From Bugula neritina (taxonomy: Eukaryota > Bryozoa > Gymnolaemata > Cheilostomatida > Bugulidae), in assembly GCA_964035545.1 (NCBI GenBank), contig OZ037767.1, positions 26,583,628 to 26,647,627 on the forward strand: a stretch of 64,000 nt of DNA, in the 5' to 3' direction. Of the stretch, positions 42,901 through 57,200 are shown one piece after another. The notes beneath the pieces were generated by a model. The model did not search any database. It was not told the DNA's origin and saw only the letters and a program-made list of their open reading frames with translations. Numbering within the stretch: the stretch's first letter is position 1; every line of letters starts with the position of its first letter. The position numbers and the translations under genes are program-made.

Positions 42901-45900
42901 CCATAAGAAAGTACTGCGGAGAATCTCCATCTCCAAATCCAAAACCAGTTTCTTCTGGGAAGTAATATTTCTGAAATGGCAATCCAAGCATAATACTATA
43001 AGCTTACAATTGTGTAAGTATGTAACTATTACTTATATGTATTGTGTAATCAGCTAGTGTGTTTTAAAGAATTCTTGTCTCGTAGATAAAGTAACAGATC
43101 AATTTTAAGAAATTTTGCCTTCTTGATAACAAACACAATCTTCATTGACCCTCAAATATCTTGTTTAATTATTGAAATTTCTCTTTAATGTAAACAAACA
43201 AACATAAACACAATTCATAGTTTCTGGAGGTGTTACATAAGCAAGCTACTTACTGTAAATAGAGTTTTATATTTTGTTTTCCCTTATTAGAAGTGTTTAA
43301 CAACCAAACCAAAAAGCTGAACTTACAGTTCCACCAACAGCCCAAGCAAAGATAATTTGTCTGCAAGAGTTCCAATATTCTGGCATTTCAGCTGTTCTGC
43401 AGATGCCCTCAGTTAGAGTGATGTTCTGCAGATGTTTCTGAGAGATGTTATAGCAGGCGTAGACAATAATGTGATGAACAAACCCTTCATTCCCTGGCTG
43501 CACCACTGGCTCTATCTACATTTTTTAGAGATATCATTTATATTGACTTGTGTTCAACCAATAACAGTGTTTTAGTGGCGCATATTGATATAGGAGCTTT
43601 CAGTAACAGCCTACCAGCTCCTATGTACCCGATTGTGTCACCTGGAGTTATCCTACTAGCTAGTAGAGCTACACGCTGAAAACCATTGAATTAAAAATCA
43701 ATCCTGAAGACTGCTGCCTATCTATATAAACCCTGAATAACCTCATTAGTCATTATATGATCTCGTATAACAACTTAGCACTCTGGTGAGTACTGAGTAG
43801 TAAATTTTGTACGATAATACATCAGATAGCACAGAATAAAATTACAGCTAAGAATCTGATTTCATCTATTTGAAACAGCACGCCTATAGTAGGCCTATAT
43901 TAATGATAATTTGTAAGTGTTTATGCTCTGTCGAATTTGGGAGGCCATTTTGTTTTAAATAAAGTTGTAAAACAAACTTGCTAAAGGCCAAGGTACAAAC
44001 TATGAACTGTTGTATGAAAATGCAGCCTTGAAAATCAGTATTAAGGGTTGTCTTTTCTTGGTTGCTTCGAGTACTGAATTATTAATCAGAGACAACAAAA
44101 CCTACTGAGCATACAACTCCAAATGTAGCTTTATAAAAGCATTGTAGCAGCTTTGGTAACCACATAAGTTTTTGCTCTGATGAGTGAAGGTGAGGTTCAA
44201 AAGTTGTCCTTGACATTGCTGATCATACATAAAATTCATCCAAGACTAGTATGAAATGATATGCTAAACTAAATGAAATGTCGTCATGTTTTTAAAATTA
44301 CTTATCATAAAAAGATATATATGAAGTAATGCCCAAAGTTGTATAAGATATTTTAATTTAATCAATTGGCAGGTAGATAAGCCATCATAAGTTTATCTTA
44401 AATCCATACACAAGCTGGATTTTAGATAAGATAACTTTCATTGCATCAGCATGAACAATAAGTTATTGATAATGATATAACGATTATATGTCATTGTTAG
44501 CCAACCGCTCATTTCTATCTTAAAATTAAGTAAACAAAGCAAAAGCTTATAGATCATTTAAACCAAGTTTAAACATTATACAAGAAGCTACTCACTGCTA
44601 TGATTTGGCTTCTAGAAGCTACTTTTGGTGCTTCGTAGAATGAGCAATAGTAGGTAGTATCTGTGGCTGGAAGTTCAATCTGCAGTAGAAAGAGTAATAT
44701 TGCAGACATTCAGCAGAATTTGAAATAGACATTGTTTAAAAAACAGGAATTTAATTTTTAACTAATTACAAATATAATAGTCCAGAGCTAAGACTTACAA
44801 ATTCTCTTAAACAAACAGCAGAAACAAAATGGTAAAAACTATATACAATAAATGATTGGAACTTGTGGAGTTAATATGCACTGTATTAATACTGGATACT
44901 ACTAAAAATTGTACGGGAGATAGCTAGAGAGCTAATATTAGAGTGTAAAGCTAAAATTGCACAATAGCTGATCATATCAATATTGGTGCTACCAAATAAC
45001 CAGGATAGTTGGGAGACGGAAAGTTGAAAAAATGGACTATAGATTTTTCACAGTAGAGACTGGGTTTTGCTGAGTAACTAGTTCCACAAGTGAGCATGTA
45101 GATAATTTTCAATGAAACTTACTAACTTGTTGACACGAGTAAAGGAGGTAGCTTACAGCTATTTACTACTGAAGCAGATGCTCTAAATTGAAAATGTATA
45201 GTGAAATCTACTTAGCATACGTTGTCCACAGTGAGGTCAAATGTGAGAGTATCGTCTGGCAGTGTGTTTGGAGAGTTTTGAGCGTCAAGCAAATATATGC
45301 TCTTTACTCCTCTATGGCTTGAGCTATGCATATTTTTAAACTCAAGCTTATCTCCTGTAGGATCACTGGTTCCATAAGCATATATAAGTTTTGTGGTTGA
45401 TGTCTGAAACACAAAGAAATCAATATTTTTCACATAGAAGAAATAGAATACAATTCATTATCATGATAACTTAGTATATGAATACAATAGTTAATATACT
45501 TGCTCACCAATATAACATTGTCAAATTCTTTGTCACATGTATCTATTTTTCTTTTAAACGAGAAGCTAGAAATGCCATCATTTTGATTGGATGATATTAA
45601 AGTGTAGTCTTGAGATGCATCTTCTTTAGGTAGAGAGTTGGCTAATGCGTGCATGTCCTACAACCAAAATATGTACGTAATATATGTAAGAGATTAAAAC
45701 CTGTAAATCTAGCAAAGTTTGAAGCCAAGCACATTCTTTTTGAGAGCTGGCAGCTGTTCTACAAAATGAAAATGGAAAAAGCATACAATTGCTTAAACAG
45801 ATTTTTATAATATTTTTACAAGACAATTCCCTGTTGAAAAGTTTTTGCTACTGTTTGATATGTGTATACAAAAATTAAAAAACGTAGTAAAAGTTACTAA

Positions 45901-46870
45901 AATAGTAATAATATTTTTGCTTACAATATTTTATATGGAAAGAAGCACACATAATTACCTCAATTTTATAAAAATCACATTGCTTACTGGTATAATGGAG
46001 TGCAATTGTGAATGATAAAATGAATATGTTTAAAGTATGAAGAAATAACACACCTTGATGTGAGCTTTATTATTGGCATCCACCCACATCACAACAATAT
46101 CTGCTCCTGCCATACTTCCACTAGGGGAGAACCCCAGACCCACCCATCCTGTAGTTTGACAGGAAACCTACAAATGCAAATGATGATATGTAGTTCAAAG
46201 GTGTTTACTGCCGTTCAGCAACTAAACATGACACTCTGTTTATAGCAATAAAAGCTGGATAAAAATAAAATATAACAATTGTTTTCAAAGTTTAATAACA
46301 CTAGCATGGCATATAGCATAGCATGTCATTCTATAAAGTATAGAATGACATAAGTCTACAGCTGAAAAATACTGTTTATAAAACAAATTCACTTTTCTTT
46401 TCTCCAAAAATGACACGAACTTGTTAAAAACAAATTCTTATATTTTCTTCATTGAATTGTTAAACAATAAAAATAAACTATTATAGTTCTTCTAGCTATG
46501 TTTATACTTCATACTTTTTATATAATTACAATTCAACAATTAATTTATTCAATATGAATATCCTATATGCCTATTCCTAAATATACCTATATATTATTTA
46601 TATTATTATAATACTTACAGTGAAATATACCTAATTATAGCATTGTACTTGCAGTGAATATACATACTTATAGTATTATACTTACAGTGAATATACCTAT
46701 TTATAGCAGTATATACTTACAGTGAAGGTTATGTCATCAGATGGAGCAGTACCTTCGTGTGACCAAGATACATTGTACTTTTCTTCTGGGTCTAATGTAA
46801 TGGTGAAATCAGCAGCATGTATATGATAAATTAGAAATAAGAAAACGCACACTCGATATATGAGAGACAT
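39966..46870 (-). CDS. MOXD1: DBH-like monooxygenase (MOXD1-type copper type II enzyme)
   Basis: Thirteen exons, in coding order: 46870-46721, 46167-46054, 45657-45508, 45403-45221, 44679-44596, 43515-43327, 42970-42868, 42459-42299, 41820-41638, 41485-41426, 41196-41051, 40800-40632, 40166-39966. Phases match throughout, giving 1893 nt and 630 residues, close to vertebrate MOXD1. Signal peptide about 1-19; DOMON domain about 22-190; N- and C-terminal copper monooxygenase domains about 200-530; hydrophobic tail 613-630. All copper ligands known from DBH/PHM are present: H241 and H242, H316 (METHYDN), H393 and H395 (HAH), and M468 (EMC). It is expected to hydroxylate a substrate in the secretory pathway using copper and ascorbate; the substrate is unknown, as for MOXD1. 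The start was chosen at 46870, just before the signal peptide; an in-frame ATG at 46891 would add seven residues. The tail suggests membrane or GPI anchoring. Confidence 0.93.
40838..40912. repeat. CA/CG-rich microsatellite
   Basis: acacacacgcacacacgcactcg-type dinucleotide-rich stretch in a monooxygenase intron. Confidence 0.85.
41925..42080. repeat. Degenerate GTACTGGGTACTCAATACTA repeat
   Basis: Tandem, imperfect 11-22 bp units around gtactcaatactaagtactg in the intron between monooxygenase exons 8 and 9. Confidence 0.75.
46612..46726 (-). repeat. About 33-bp tandem copies of the exon 1 splice donor of the monooxygenase gene
   Basis: On the minus strand the exon 1 end and donor read TTCACT|gtaagtat. 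The same string, or a close variant (TTCACTGCAAGTA), recurs about every 33 bp three more times into the intron, near 46685, 46652 and 46619. The exon end and its donor have thus been tandemly multiplied. Confidence 0.75.
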
Positions 46871-48271
46871 TTCAATTACTGCTTGCAGCAACTATGCCCC
46901 ACCGTGAGAAAGTGAAGATAGCTTTATTGACCTTGTGAAATTATACGTCAACAGATAACATTAGCTTAGTTTGGAATATTTCATCACATGACCTATAATT
47001 GTAGATAAAGTTCTACATATTGACCAGGTCATGTGCTATGAGATACTTTATTTACACAATATTTGCGTGGCAAAGCTGTTTAAGTGAGTGAAGCTGTTAT
47101 GTATTATAACTAATTCTACCTTGTTACCCGGTGCTTCACAGGCACAGTAAGCTGCTAGTGTGATTTAATTATGTTCCTGGTAGACTTGCTTTATATACCT
47201 CAAACAGAGGTGTTGATGATTTAGCAGAGCTGTATTACATGGATGTTTTTGAGCTGAGTATTTCATACATGCCTCATTAGTATTATAACTACTTTCTGCG
47301 AGTGCTAAGAAGTGCCCTAACACTAAGTGACTAATCTAACACTTAACAATTTTGGTTCTACATATAGTTTCCAAGTTTTTAAATGAAGTATACAGCTAAA
47401 GTGAAAAAAATGTATGAGGTTGTTGCACCTTCTATGTTGGCCGGCGCAAAAATCTTGTTTTAAGACTTTTGTAAAAGCAACCCCAGCATATGAAATATAT
47501 CCATTGGCTGCCAAGACTATTCTATTTCCTCACCACATGATTAGTACAAGAAACTTTTAAAGAACTTAGTTTTGCGAAGAAACTGTTCTGAGCATTATTA
47601 CTTCCTATGAAATTGAATCTAGAGAAAAGAGTGGCAAAATATCTAACAGTTCCTTACCATAAAAAGCCTTCACGGGTAGACATCACAGCAAAACTATCTA
47701 GCCTTTATGAGTTTGGTTATCAGGATAAGTTCGTGGATAGCCAATGAATTATATATTATAAACACCTTTTCGTATATTCGTGCCGGGCAGTTGAAGATGG
47801 AGAACTGTTCAAAAATATCTTAGAAACACACTCGAATTTTCTAAATGGACTTCTACAAGAAAGAGGCATTGTGCCAAGTTAAAAAATGAATGTACTTACA
47901 CTATACTCTATAGCGTTTTCTCCATACAACTTACACAAAATATTTTGATCCAATTGATTTACAATAAAAGAGTTGTCTGCCTAATATTATTGCAATAGCT
48001 CTCCAATATTGACATGAAACAATTTACAAAACTCTTTTGTAAATAGACATTTATAAAAAAAAACATTTAAAATTTTTTATTATGCTATAAAATAATTTTG
48101 TATTAGACTATATTTGTTAATTTGATGAAAACTTCGTGCGCGAAATATTCTGACTAATAACCTTTTGTAGGTCAAGTTTATCAGCCATATTCCATTGATT
48201 ACAATTGCAAGTACATTTTTAAACAAAAAACCCTTGGGATTTAAAATCAATTTTGCATTTTGGCAGTTGCT
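46871..48271. other. Shared upstream region of divergent monooxygenase and dishevelled genes
   Basis: 1.4 kb between two head-to-head genes, with both 5' ends facing it. It presumably holds both promoters and leaders. No exon or known motif was confidently identified; small open frames here lack support. Confidence 0.5.
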
Positions 48272-51200
48272 ATGGGATCCGAGGAAGTAGAAACTAAAAT
48301 AATATATCATATTGGAGATGAAGATACGCCATATTTAATTAAATTGTCAATACCACCTGATATTGTGACATTAAAAGATTTCAAAGATGCCTTGCAAAAG
48401 CCAAATCACAAATATTTCTTTCGATCTATGGATGCGGACTTTGGGTATGTATATACTAAGATAATTTATTCACAAACACTAGAGTAGATTGAAGGATTTT
48501 ATGATGAATTAAATCAACTGAAACTTGAACTCTGAGTCTCGGTTTTTATTATCAGTATTACTATGACATTAGGTACTATCAGTATCACTATGAATATGAA
48601 AGTGAATAGCAATTTTCATATTCATATTGATATTCATATTGAATTTGATAATCTTTCACCTTATGTTTGACTTTGACTATCAGTATCAGTACCATTATGG
48701 TTCAGTTCAGTTTCGCTATGACTATGACTATGTTTTTGGTGATTACTATAATTCATAATTGAGGGCCTGCAAGACTTGGACACCCAGTGCTTTCATTATG
48801 ATAATGATTATTACTTATTTGCTGACTTGAAGTAAACATCAATTTAATATTTGTACTGATTCAATGTGAGTTACTCACAAACTTGATCTATGCTTTACTT
48901 TAAAATTGTGTCAGTTTTGTCATTGACCCATTGTCAGTGAGTCTTGGTTCCAATTTTTGTTCGGATAACAAAGATAATGATGGCTTAATCAGAGACCAGA
49001 GTAGAGCAATGTTTAAATTTTCAACTAATAGCTGCTGTAAATTATATATTATTTATTATATAGTTTGAGTTTTCTTTTCTACTGCATTTAAGCAAATTGG
49101 AGTTTAAAATGAATTGAAATGGAATAATTCAAGCTAGTTTATAGTTGTAATCCTTGTCTGTACCAGGTAAGTATTTTTCCTAGGACTAGAGACTTCTTTT
49201 GCTTTAAGTCATGCCGTCAACATTGTTCAAGGGCTTGAGACTAGCTCAGGGTCCGGCACCAACCCAATACAAGCAGTATTGTGGTTTACTGTATCAACTT
49301 ATATATTGAACCATAAAACAAGTAGTGACTAACTTATAGCCTCCATTGACTAATGCAGCAGATGCTGCTTCAGTTAGTCTGCTGTTTAGTAGAATATAAC
49401 TGGCCAATCAAGAATTGAAAGTTAATAATTCATAAAAGTCCAAGTAGTTGCCACTTGTGTTGTTCTCAGTCATATGAACGGCTACTTTTTATTGATTGAT
49501 TTTGTAGCGAAGTGGCTAACTTTCTTGAAACAAAAAGAACCTTATACTCATGTCATTCTGTAAGAAAAAAGGAAACTCATATAACAAAACTACAGAATAC
49601 AATTTATTTTTCATAGCATAACAAGTACCTAAAACACCGACGTTATATTTTGTCAGTTTTCAAAATTCAAATAAATATGATATTAATCATTACCACTTCC
49701 ATGTTCACTATTAAGAGAAAACAATTATCTTAATAAACGCTGGTGGAACCATGAGGAGAAAGTTAGAATCATGATAAATATTCAATTTGTAGTTGTTGCT
49801 GTTTTTAATTGGACCTATATGTTGTTTTATCTGTACCAAATTATGATGTTCTATATGTTGCAATTTATTCGAAGCTCTTTCATTATTTTGTATTTCTTTA
49901 CAGTGTTGTAAAAGAAGAGCTGATGGATGACAATGCTAAGTTACCTAATTTCAATGGACGAGTCGTTTCATGGGTAAATAATTGACAATTTCTAAGCAGT
50001 TGGTAGTTTCTATCGTGAAAGGAAAATTTTCAATTATAAAAATGTCAAAACGTTTATTGTCTTTCCTTACTTTTTAATTAATTTTCCTAGCTACTAGCAG
50101 CCGATTCCTCTGATACTCAGTCACAGATTGGCTCAGAAGACATCAAGCTACCGGATGGTAAGCGAGGGTCATCTGATCACGACAGAAAAACAACCACAGA
50201 CGTCCAACGAAATTCTATACCAAAGCAGTAAGTGGTTCTATTTCAGAAACAACCCCCTGTTTAAACCTTCTAAGTGTAATCATACCACATGCCACACCCG
50301 TGTGTATTGTAAACCATCAGGCAAAATAATTGGGTATGTTATTTGAGTTTAGTTGTCTTGTTAGCATTGAAACTTATCCATATTAAAGTTGCTGTTGGGT
50401 TCATCTTTGTTCAGCATCTCCATCTTGGCATGTTGAAGGGTTTACATCATCCTATATGTATCCTGTACTGTAGCTGCAACTCTGCGGGAATTGTTTATAT
50501 CTGTGATCTGTTGTATACCTTAACTCAGGGTGTGTATTATATTGGCAAAGTGTGAGGTAAACAGATAAACATGGCAGTATAGATAGTAGAGCAGAGTGTA
50601 TGAGCCTTTCTATTAGCACAAGGTGGTCTGCTGTTTAATTGCTCATCAAAGCATTATTGCTTTTCTGTAGAACAAATTTTGTATTCTCAGAAATGTAGGG
50701 AATAATTTTGAAAAAGTATGTGTGGTGAAATTAATGCGAATAAAATAAGTAAAGAGTTTGAGTACTGGGGGTGGGATTTGTATTCAGTAGCGTTTGAACC
50801 TGAAAGTTGTCTACAGTTTCCTATTTCCCCTCAATAGCAGGACTATCAACTTTCAACAAAGCAGTAGGTCCAGTTTACAGTCAGATTTGTGCTTTGTACT
50901 GAGTTCATATTTTTGATTGAATAGCAATTCAGGTCCCTACCCAGTGTAGGCCTTAACCCTTGCAGTTCATGCGTGTTATGCTAATAACTAATTAGTAGTG
51001 GTGTGTGTTTTATAGGTGTGATTGAGTACAGCATTGTGTTTCCTTTGATATTAAGTATTATTATGAATGGTTTGGTGAATTTGGTTACACACTGTACTGA
51101 GCTTGTTACTGGTAATAATATATTGCCACTGTACTGCCTGCAAACTTAGTTCAACATGTGTAATGGAGACACCTAATGCTACTGTAGCTGAAGTTGTTCT

Positions 51201-54200
51201 AGTGGGTTGCTCTGGTTTCACTTAGTCATGTACGCAGCTCTCTGATTGGCTGATGTTGTGAGTCAGCCTGTACTATTGGGAAATATTACAGCTGACAAGC
51301 GCTTGTCACATCATGCCATATGGTATTGCTGCATCTGTCTTTGGCAGGGATAAATAGTTTGGTTTCTCAGGTTTCAAATTCTTCTGGTGAACTCCTGGGT
51401 TCTGAATTGTGGACTTTATTTTCAGCTAGCTCGGTAGCTGGTAAGATATCATTCGGTGTAGTGCTGCTACTTTCACTGGTGTCTCGTATCTGGTGTGTAT
51501 GTATTATGCTAGTCAGTAATTTGGCAAAGTACATATACTTTCATGTATTAAGGTTCAGCCTGTTGCTAGATTTGACATTTCTCCTGCTGTGAAATATAAA
51601 CACAAACCAATTATTATGACTATGTCTGGCACAGGAAAATTAGAATATCCCACAATAGGTTGTTGAAGTTGCTAGGAAGGACAAACGCCAAATCGTCAGC
51701 ACCAGTTTTGAATCTGTCAACTAGAAAAGTTAGAATTTACTGAAATAGGAGAAAAAATCAATAATGAAAAGTTATTCCTATTTGAATTAGTTAAGAAGGC
51801 TTTAGTGTGGTTTGATATGGTTGTATAGTTGTCAAAGCTGGCTGTGGCAGGTTTGAATATGCAAGATGCCAGTGTATGTGTTCAACTACTTAGTGTTTAT
51901 CCTGCCGTAATAGGATGTATTCTCAGATTACCCTCTTCAACTCTGCCAGTGTGTGTGTGTGTTAGGAGACACTCTGTAATACAGCTAGTAACACTAGATG
52001 TCCAACTAAACCTACTACTTAATGACACCCTCACTACACCCTTACTAGACTTACAGCTTAGCAGTTGCATTACTGTGGGAGGAATATTACAATTCACAGG
52101 GGCTGATTATGTCATGAAATGTTTTTTTACAGTTTTAGTGTTTTTAACCAAAGCATAATGATTTTTTATTCAATATGAATGTTTATTTAGTGAGGGTGTG
52201 CTTGTCAGCAGTGAGAGTATAACTCCAGTTTGCCAGTGAACTACATTTTATAACTGATATCAGTTACCACTTCTGTGTATTCTGTGTTATATAGTATGAA
52301 ACCAATCAGTCCGGAACCAGCTGACCTGGAAGAGGAAGCTCTGGATAGGTTCGACGAGAATTCTTGTATCAGTTCCCGGCCAGGTGAGTTTGTACCTCAG
52401 TTATCTGTGTGCCTGTGTGCCGTGAAGAGAAGTTGGTAGCTGCTTTTTGGATAATATTAACAGAAGTAGTTGTAGAATGCATAGAGTGATTTGGATTTGT
52501 CTTCTCACAAATCAGCTTACTACAAAAGAAGATAACTTCAAAATATTTTCAGTTGAAATATGTTTCTATACTGAAATTCACCAGAAGTTTAGTGCAGAGA
52601 TTGTCAATGTAAGACAGAAATCATCTGTAGCTGAGACATAGTGCACTCTTTCATAACTCTCATCTCTTGCTATTCTCCCTTTTACCAAACCTGGGTGTGA
52701 AGCAGGTTCTCAATAATGTATTTATTAGCAATGCAGTGCTGGTTGTTGGAAACCTGTTCCTTGAGGTATTGGTTTATTAAAATGTGCTCTAGAGCTCAGC
52801 AATAAGACACAGGAAAAACAATTACACTAGGATGTCATTTGTTATTTGCAACTCCTTGTAGTATAAAACAAGAATTATGCAGAGGCAAATGCTGTGTATA
52901 AATCAATCATACCAGATACCAGAATTGAAATATAACACAACTAGCTCGTCAGTGAATTTTTCCACTAAATTTATAATAAAGGATTTGTTGTGCAAGTACA
53001 GTTGCAGGACATTCGATTTCATAAAGCATAAATTTTCATAGCTCAATGTTTACTTAGTAAGAGTAATTCATGTTTTATTTTATTCAACTCTTTTTATACA
53101 GGAGCTTTTATTTAGTGGCAGCTGTTTTATTTAGCAAATAAAAACTTTTTGCATTGCAAGTTAGACTCCATTGAAAAATTAGCCTCCCCTCCACCTTTTT
53201 CTAAATGTCCTTCAACGCATAAATGTATAAATCACCAGTTTAAGGCTCTATTCGGTTAACTTTGACAGAGCTTGAGAATAGTGACCTCCATTAAAGATGA
53301 ATTCTAATACTTTGCTTTATATTTAGCCTCTTGGGTCATACTCTTCTCAGACTCACAATCTATACATTAGTTTATACATGAATATCTTTAAAATTCTTAA
53401 CAAAAAGTTTTGAAATAAAAAGCTAAAGCACATTAGCTTCTACAAAAGTGAATCTAGTAGTATTTAGCCTGGCTCTTCAAAATACACTGGAACAGATGAT
53501 CTGAGTATTGGAGTTGATGGCCAATAAAGTGTTGGCAAGGGAGTTGTAGTACCAAGTAGGAAGTATGCTCTTGTAGCTTGACAGAAGTGCAAGACAGCTC
53601 CGTCAGTGACCACATCTCACTTGCAGTTCGCTGAGGTCTTGTATTCTTTCTGCAAATACAGGATCCTTCTAGATTTGCCTTCTCTTGAGTTGTGTAGAGA
53701 GGGCAGGCCACTGCTAGTTATGCAGATTAGTGTGATCCTAGTTGTCTGAGCGCACAACTCTTAAACTATCAGATAATCTGTTAGAAAGAAAAGAATATAG
53801 TTGTTATTTTTTATTCTTTTGACCAATAAAATTTGTTTGTTGCAGTACACCTCTCAGAAAGGAGTGGGGTAAAGTAGAGGTTGCTCGTGCAACCAGTGTT
53901 ATTTTGTTTGAGTTGTGTAGTAGTCGGCTTTGTGAACACTGAGTTCAACCAGCTGTACACTGCTTCATTGATGCTGGAGGGAGATTTCATTGTTTTGAAT
54001 TTCGTATTGCTAAGCGTTTGTTATTCATTTGTTTGCAAGTGAGTGTGGAAGGCTGCTGTATTACTGAAGTATGCTGTGCTAGGTGCGTTTGATGCTTGTT
54101 CAAGTCTTCGCTCCTGGTCAAGAGACTTTTTAATATTGGACTTTTTGCTGACTTGAATGCTTGCTGCTTAGATTGAGATCTACTGGATAAAGTGAAAAGC

Positions 54201-57200
54201 TGGCAGCAGTGGTACTTCTAGTACATGCTTATCTTCACACTACTCAAAAGGATCATAAACTTTAGTAGTTACGTCTAGTTGTAGCAACAATGGTCCTTAT
54301 CAAACCAATAACAGGCAGTGTTAGATACATCGAGTAGCTTTTCGTACTTTGTGAACAAAGCTGTTGCTGCTGGAGTGTACAATACACTAGGAGGTGCACA
54401 CAATACGTCAGATCAATACCTCCATCTAAACAGTTATTCTTGGTGTATTGGATTACGAGGTGTCAATCACGACAGCTGCTCTATGCTAGCTGGGGACAAT
54501 CATGAGACTCTTCTGTCTCGCCTGCACTGAGGAGGGTAAGACTCACCTTTATTATACAGTTCACTGTTTCACTCTGACCAGAAGTTACACTCCAGTACAT
54601 TTCAATTGGAATCTGATTGGCTGAGTTGGGATGATAAGCAGCTGGTGACCTCAAGCGACATGAGCCTTCTGATTTGAATGGTTCTATAAGCAGCATCAAT
54701 TTGGAGGTGAATGAGTGCAGTAGTTTGGGGTTTGGAGTTTCAATAAACTCGAGAACCCCAACTACTCTGAGCTGCTTATAGAAGTATTTTCTGAGCTGCT
54801 CCATAATAACTAAGTGTCAGTGGTTTATAGTGAGCGTGTTGAGCGGCTTTTTTAGTACAGGAAGCTTTGCCAGTTTGAAAATAATTAGTTCTTTTTGGTG
54901 CATCATATTGGCAGCACAATGCTAATTTTGAAGACCAGTAATAATCAGACACTCTCTTACATTTGTCTGAGTCACTTGAGTCCTTATTCCTTCAGGGGCA
55001 GCAGCTGTCAGTGATGAAGTTACGGGTTCAACTTCATTTAGGTGTTATATATACTGGTTATATATACAGGGAATGTTTCATTGTTGACACTGAAAGCCAT
55101 TAGCGGAGACACCAGGCTGCTAAACTAGTATTTCTACTCTGTAGTTGTTTTAGAAAATTGATACTGTGCTGATAATAGAAATGCATGCAAATGACAGAAG
55201 ATGCTTTGTTACTGCGACTACGGCATACTTTCCTATTTACTTTCTCCATTCTCTAGGCTGTTGATCTGGTAGTATCCATTACAACGTGCTGCCTACACTG
55301 CTACACTTACTGCCTTGGCTTCTAGTTGTTTATTTCTTGTAACTTGGATTATGGCGTTTAATATCAGTCAGTCATGGGCATATGACTTCTGCAAGTGCAA
55401 GTTCTTTATCCTGTGGCTATCCTAGTTTTATTGTCTTTTGAAATTAGTCTAGTGTGTTGGTGCTTACTCTGTCTATTCTATTGATGCTCCTTGATTCTGA
55501 ACATGCACAACAATAGCAATTTAACTTTTCAGCTCCTTTCATGCTCCTGAGAATGAAGATGCATACATTCTCTATTGTTATACAGGCCTTGGCTCTGTAG
55601 TCCAGGTAGCTAGTTTGCTGTGTGCACCTTCCAAGGTCAGTGATGGCATAGGTGTATGCTCTCAATGATGTTTTTATGGTGTATATATAGTCTTTGCATA
55701 CTATTTTGTAAGCAAGTTGGGCGTCAACTTTTCAAGTCCCACATTAGTGGTGTGAGAGCTGGGGGGTTCTACATATTTATAAACTACATGTTGTGCAGCT
55801 ATTAAGGAGCTAGGTGCTGTACCTTACATTGGGATGAGAGAATAATTATTGTAAAACAATTTTATTTCCAGTCCAAAATAAACTTCATGATTTCATGGAT
55901 TGCCTGCTACTGGAGACTTGGGGACATCAAGTCAAAACTAGTCATTAAACTCACAACATTTTATCAATAACATATTACACAATCTATGGAATATTTATAA
56001 GGCATACAACTAGTATGTTCAATGGAATGATTCACAAATACCACAATTATTAATATGCTGAGCATTCTGTAAAGAATTCCAATGTTGAAAGAATAGAATG
56101 TTTGGATTAGTTAATAAGGCATGTTATGCATTCATATGCTGTGATACTTTATTATTCTCTTCTCATCTGGGAGTTGTGTACCCAAAACTCTCCTTTCTCT
56201 GGTTTAAACAGTTATTCTATGCAATGAGGCTGTTTAGGAGTTCTCTGCATTTTTCACTCACCAATTTCTTTTCACAGTTTTCATTCATAAACTAGTAGAC
56301 ACTTTTGATATATTGGATATATTAGAGTATCCAGTAAGCATTAGCTTATACTTTTCATAATACTTTTCTAGTTTCTGGTATTATCATAATTTACATTACA
56401 TTGGTGAAATTAGGTTAAAGAACGTAAGATACATGCATTACACTTATATATGTTGCATCACCGTACAAGATGTTTCACCTAAAAGCTGAATGTTGTGTTT
56501 TGTTATTGATTACTGTCGTCCTCTTGCGCCTGTGTGCCAAGATTCGCGGTATGCTGTCTTCTAGCAGCCTCAGTAATGTTTTGAGTTACCAATTCAATAT
56601 CTGAGGGTTTCATGAATTTTCTGGTGCCTAAAATTTTCTAATTGCTACCCGTGTGTGTATAATGTATAACCTAGCTGTGAATAGCTGTCTAGCATGTTAC
56701 ACTGTAATGGGTTGCATACTATGCCGTGTGTATACATGTGTTCTGTTTAGCTCTATGTTGTGTACTCCCACATGTTGTGATTTTCTAGATCATAGACACA
56801 GATCATACAAAGATAAGCATAGAGTCTATGATCCTATAAAGCATGGTATGTTCTTATGTGTTCACTTGGTTTGGCTTCATTTTCTATGCTTTATTATTCA
56901 CGCTAGTGAAAAGCCTGCTTCAGTAGTTGTCTTTCCTTGAAATGCTGGTCATCTTGTAAGAAGTGGAATTTAAAATTAATTTTAAATTGAATATTCTGCA
57001 TAAAATTTGTATACTTTAGTGCTTGTTGGCACCAATCATTTTTTACAATAGTCTGAAAGTAATATGAGTTGTAAAGTGTACAGAAATATTTTTATAATTT
57101 TGTAGTAAATGAAAATCGAAAACCACCTCAAACTCAAAACTTAGCTTTCATTACGTAATAACATCCAAATTGTATTCTTAACTGAGTTTTATTGAAATGC

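Noticed and set aside
45701-45758. Possible 58-nt extra exon in the monooxygenase gene with usable splice sites
   Set aside because: Its length breaks the phase, and joining exons 46167-46054 and 45657-45508 directly gives the expected DOMON sequence.
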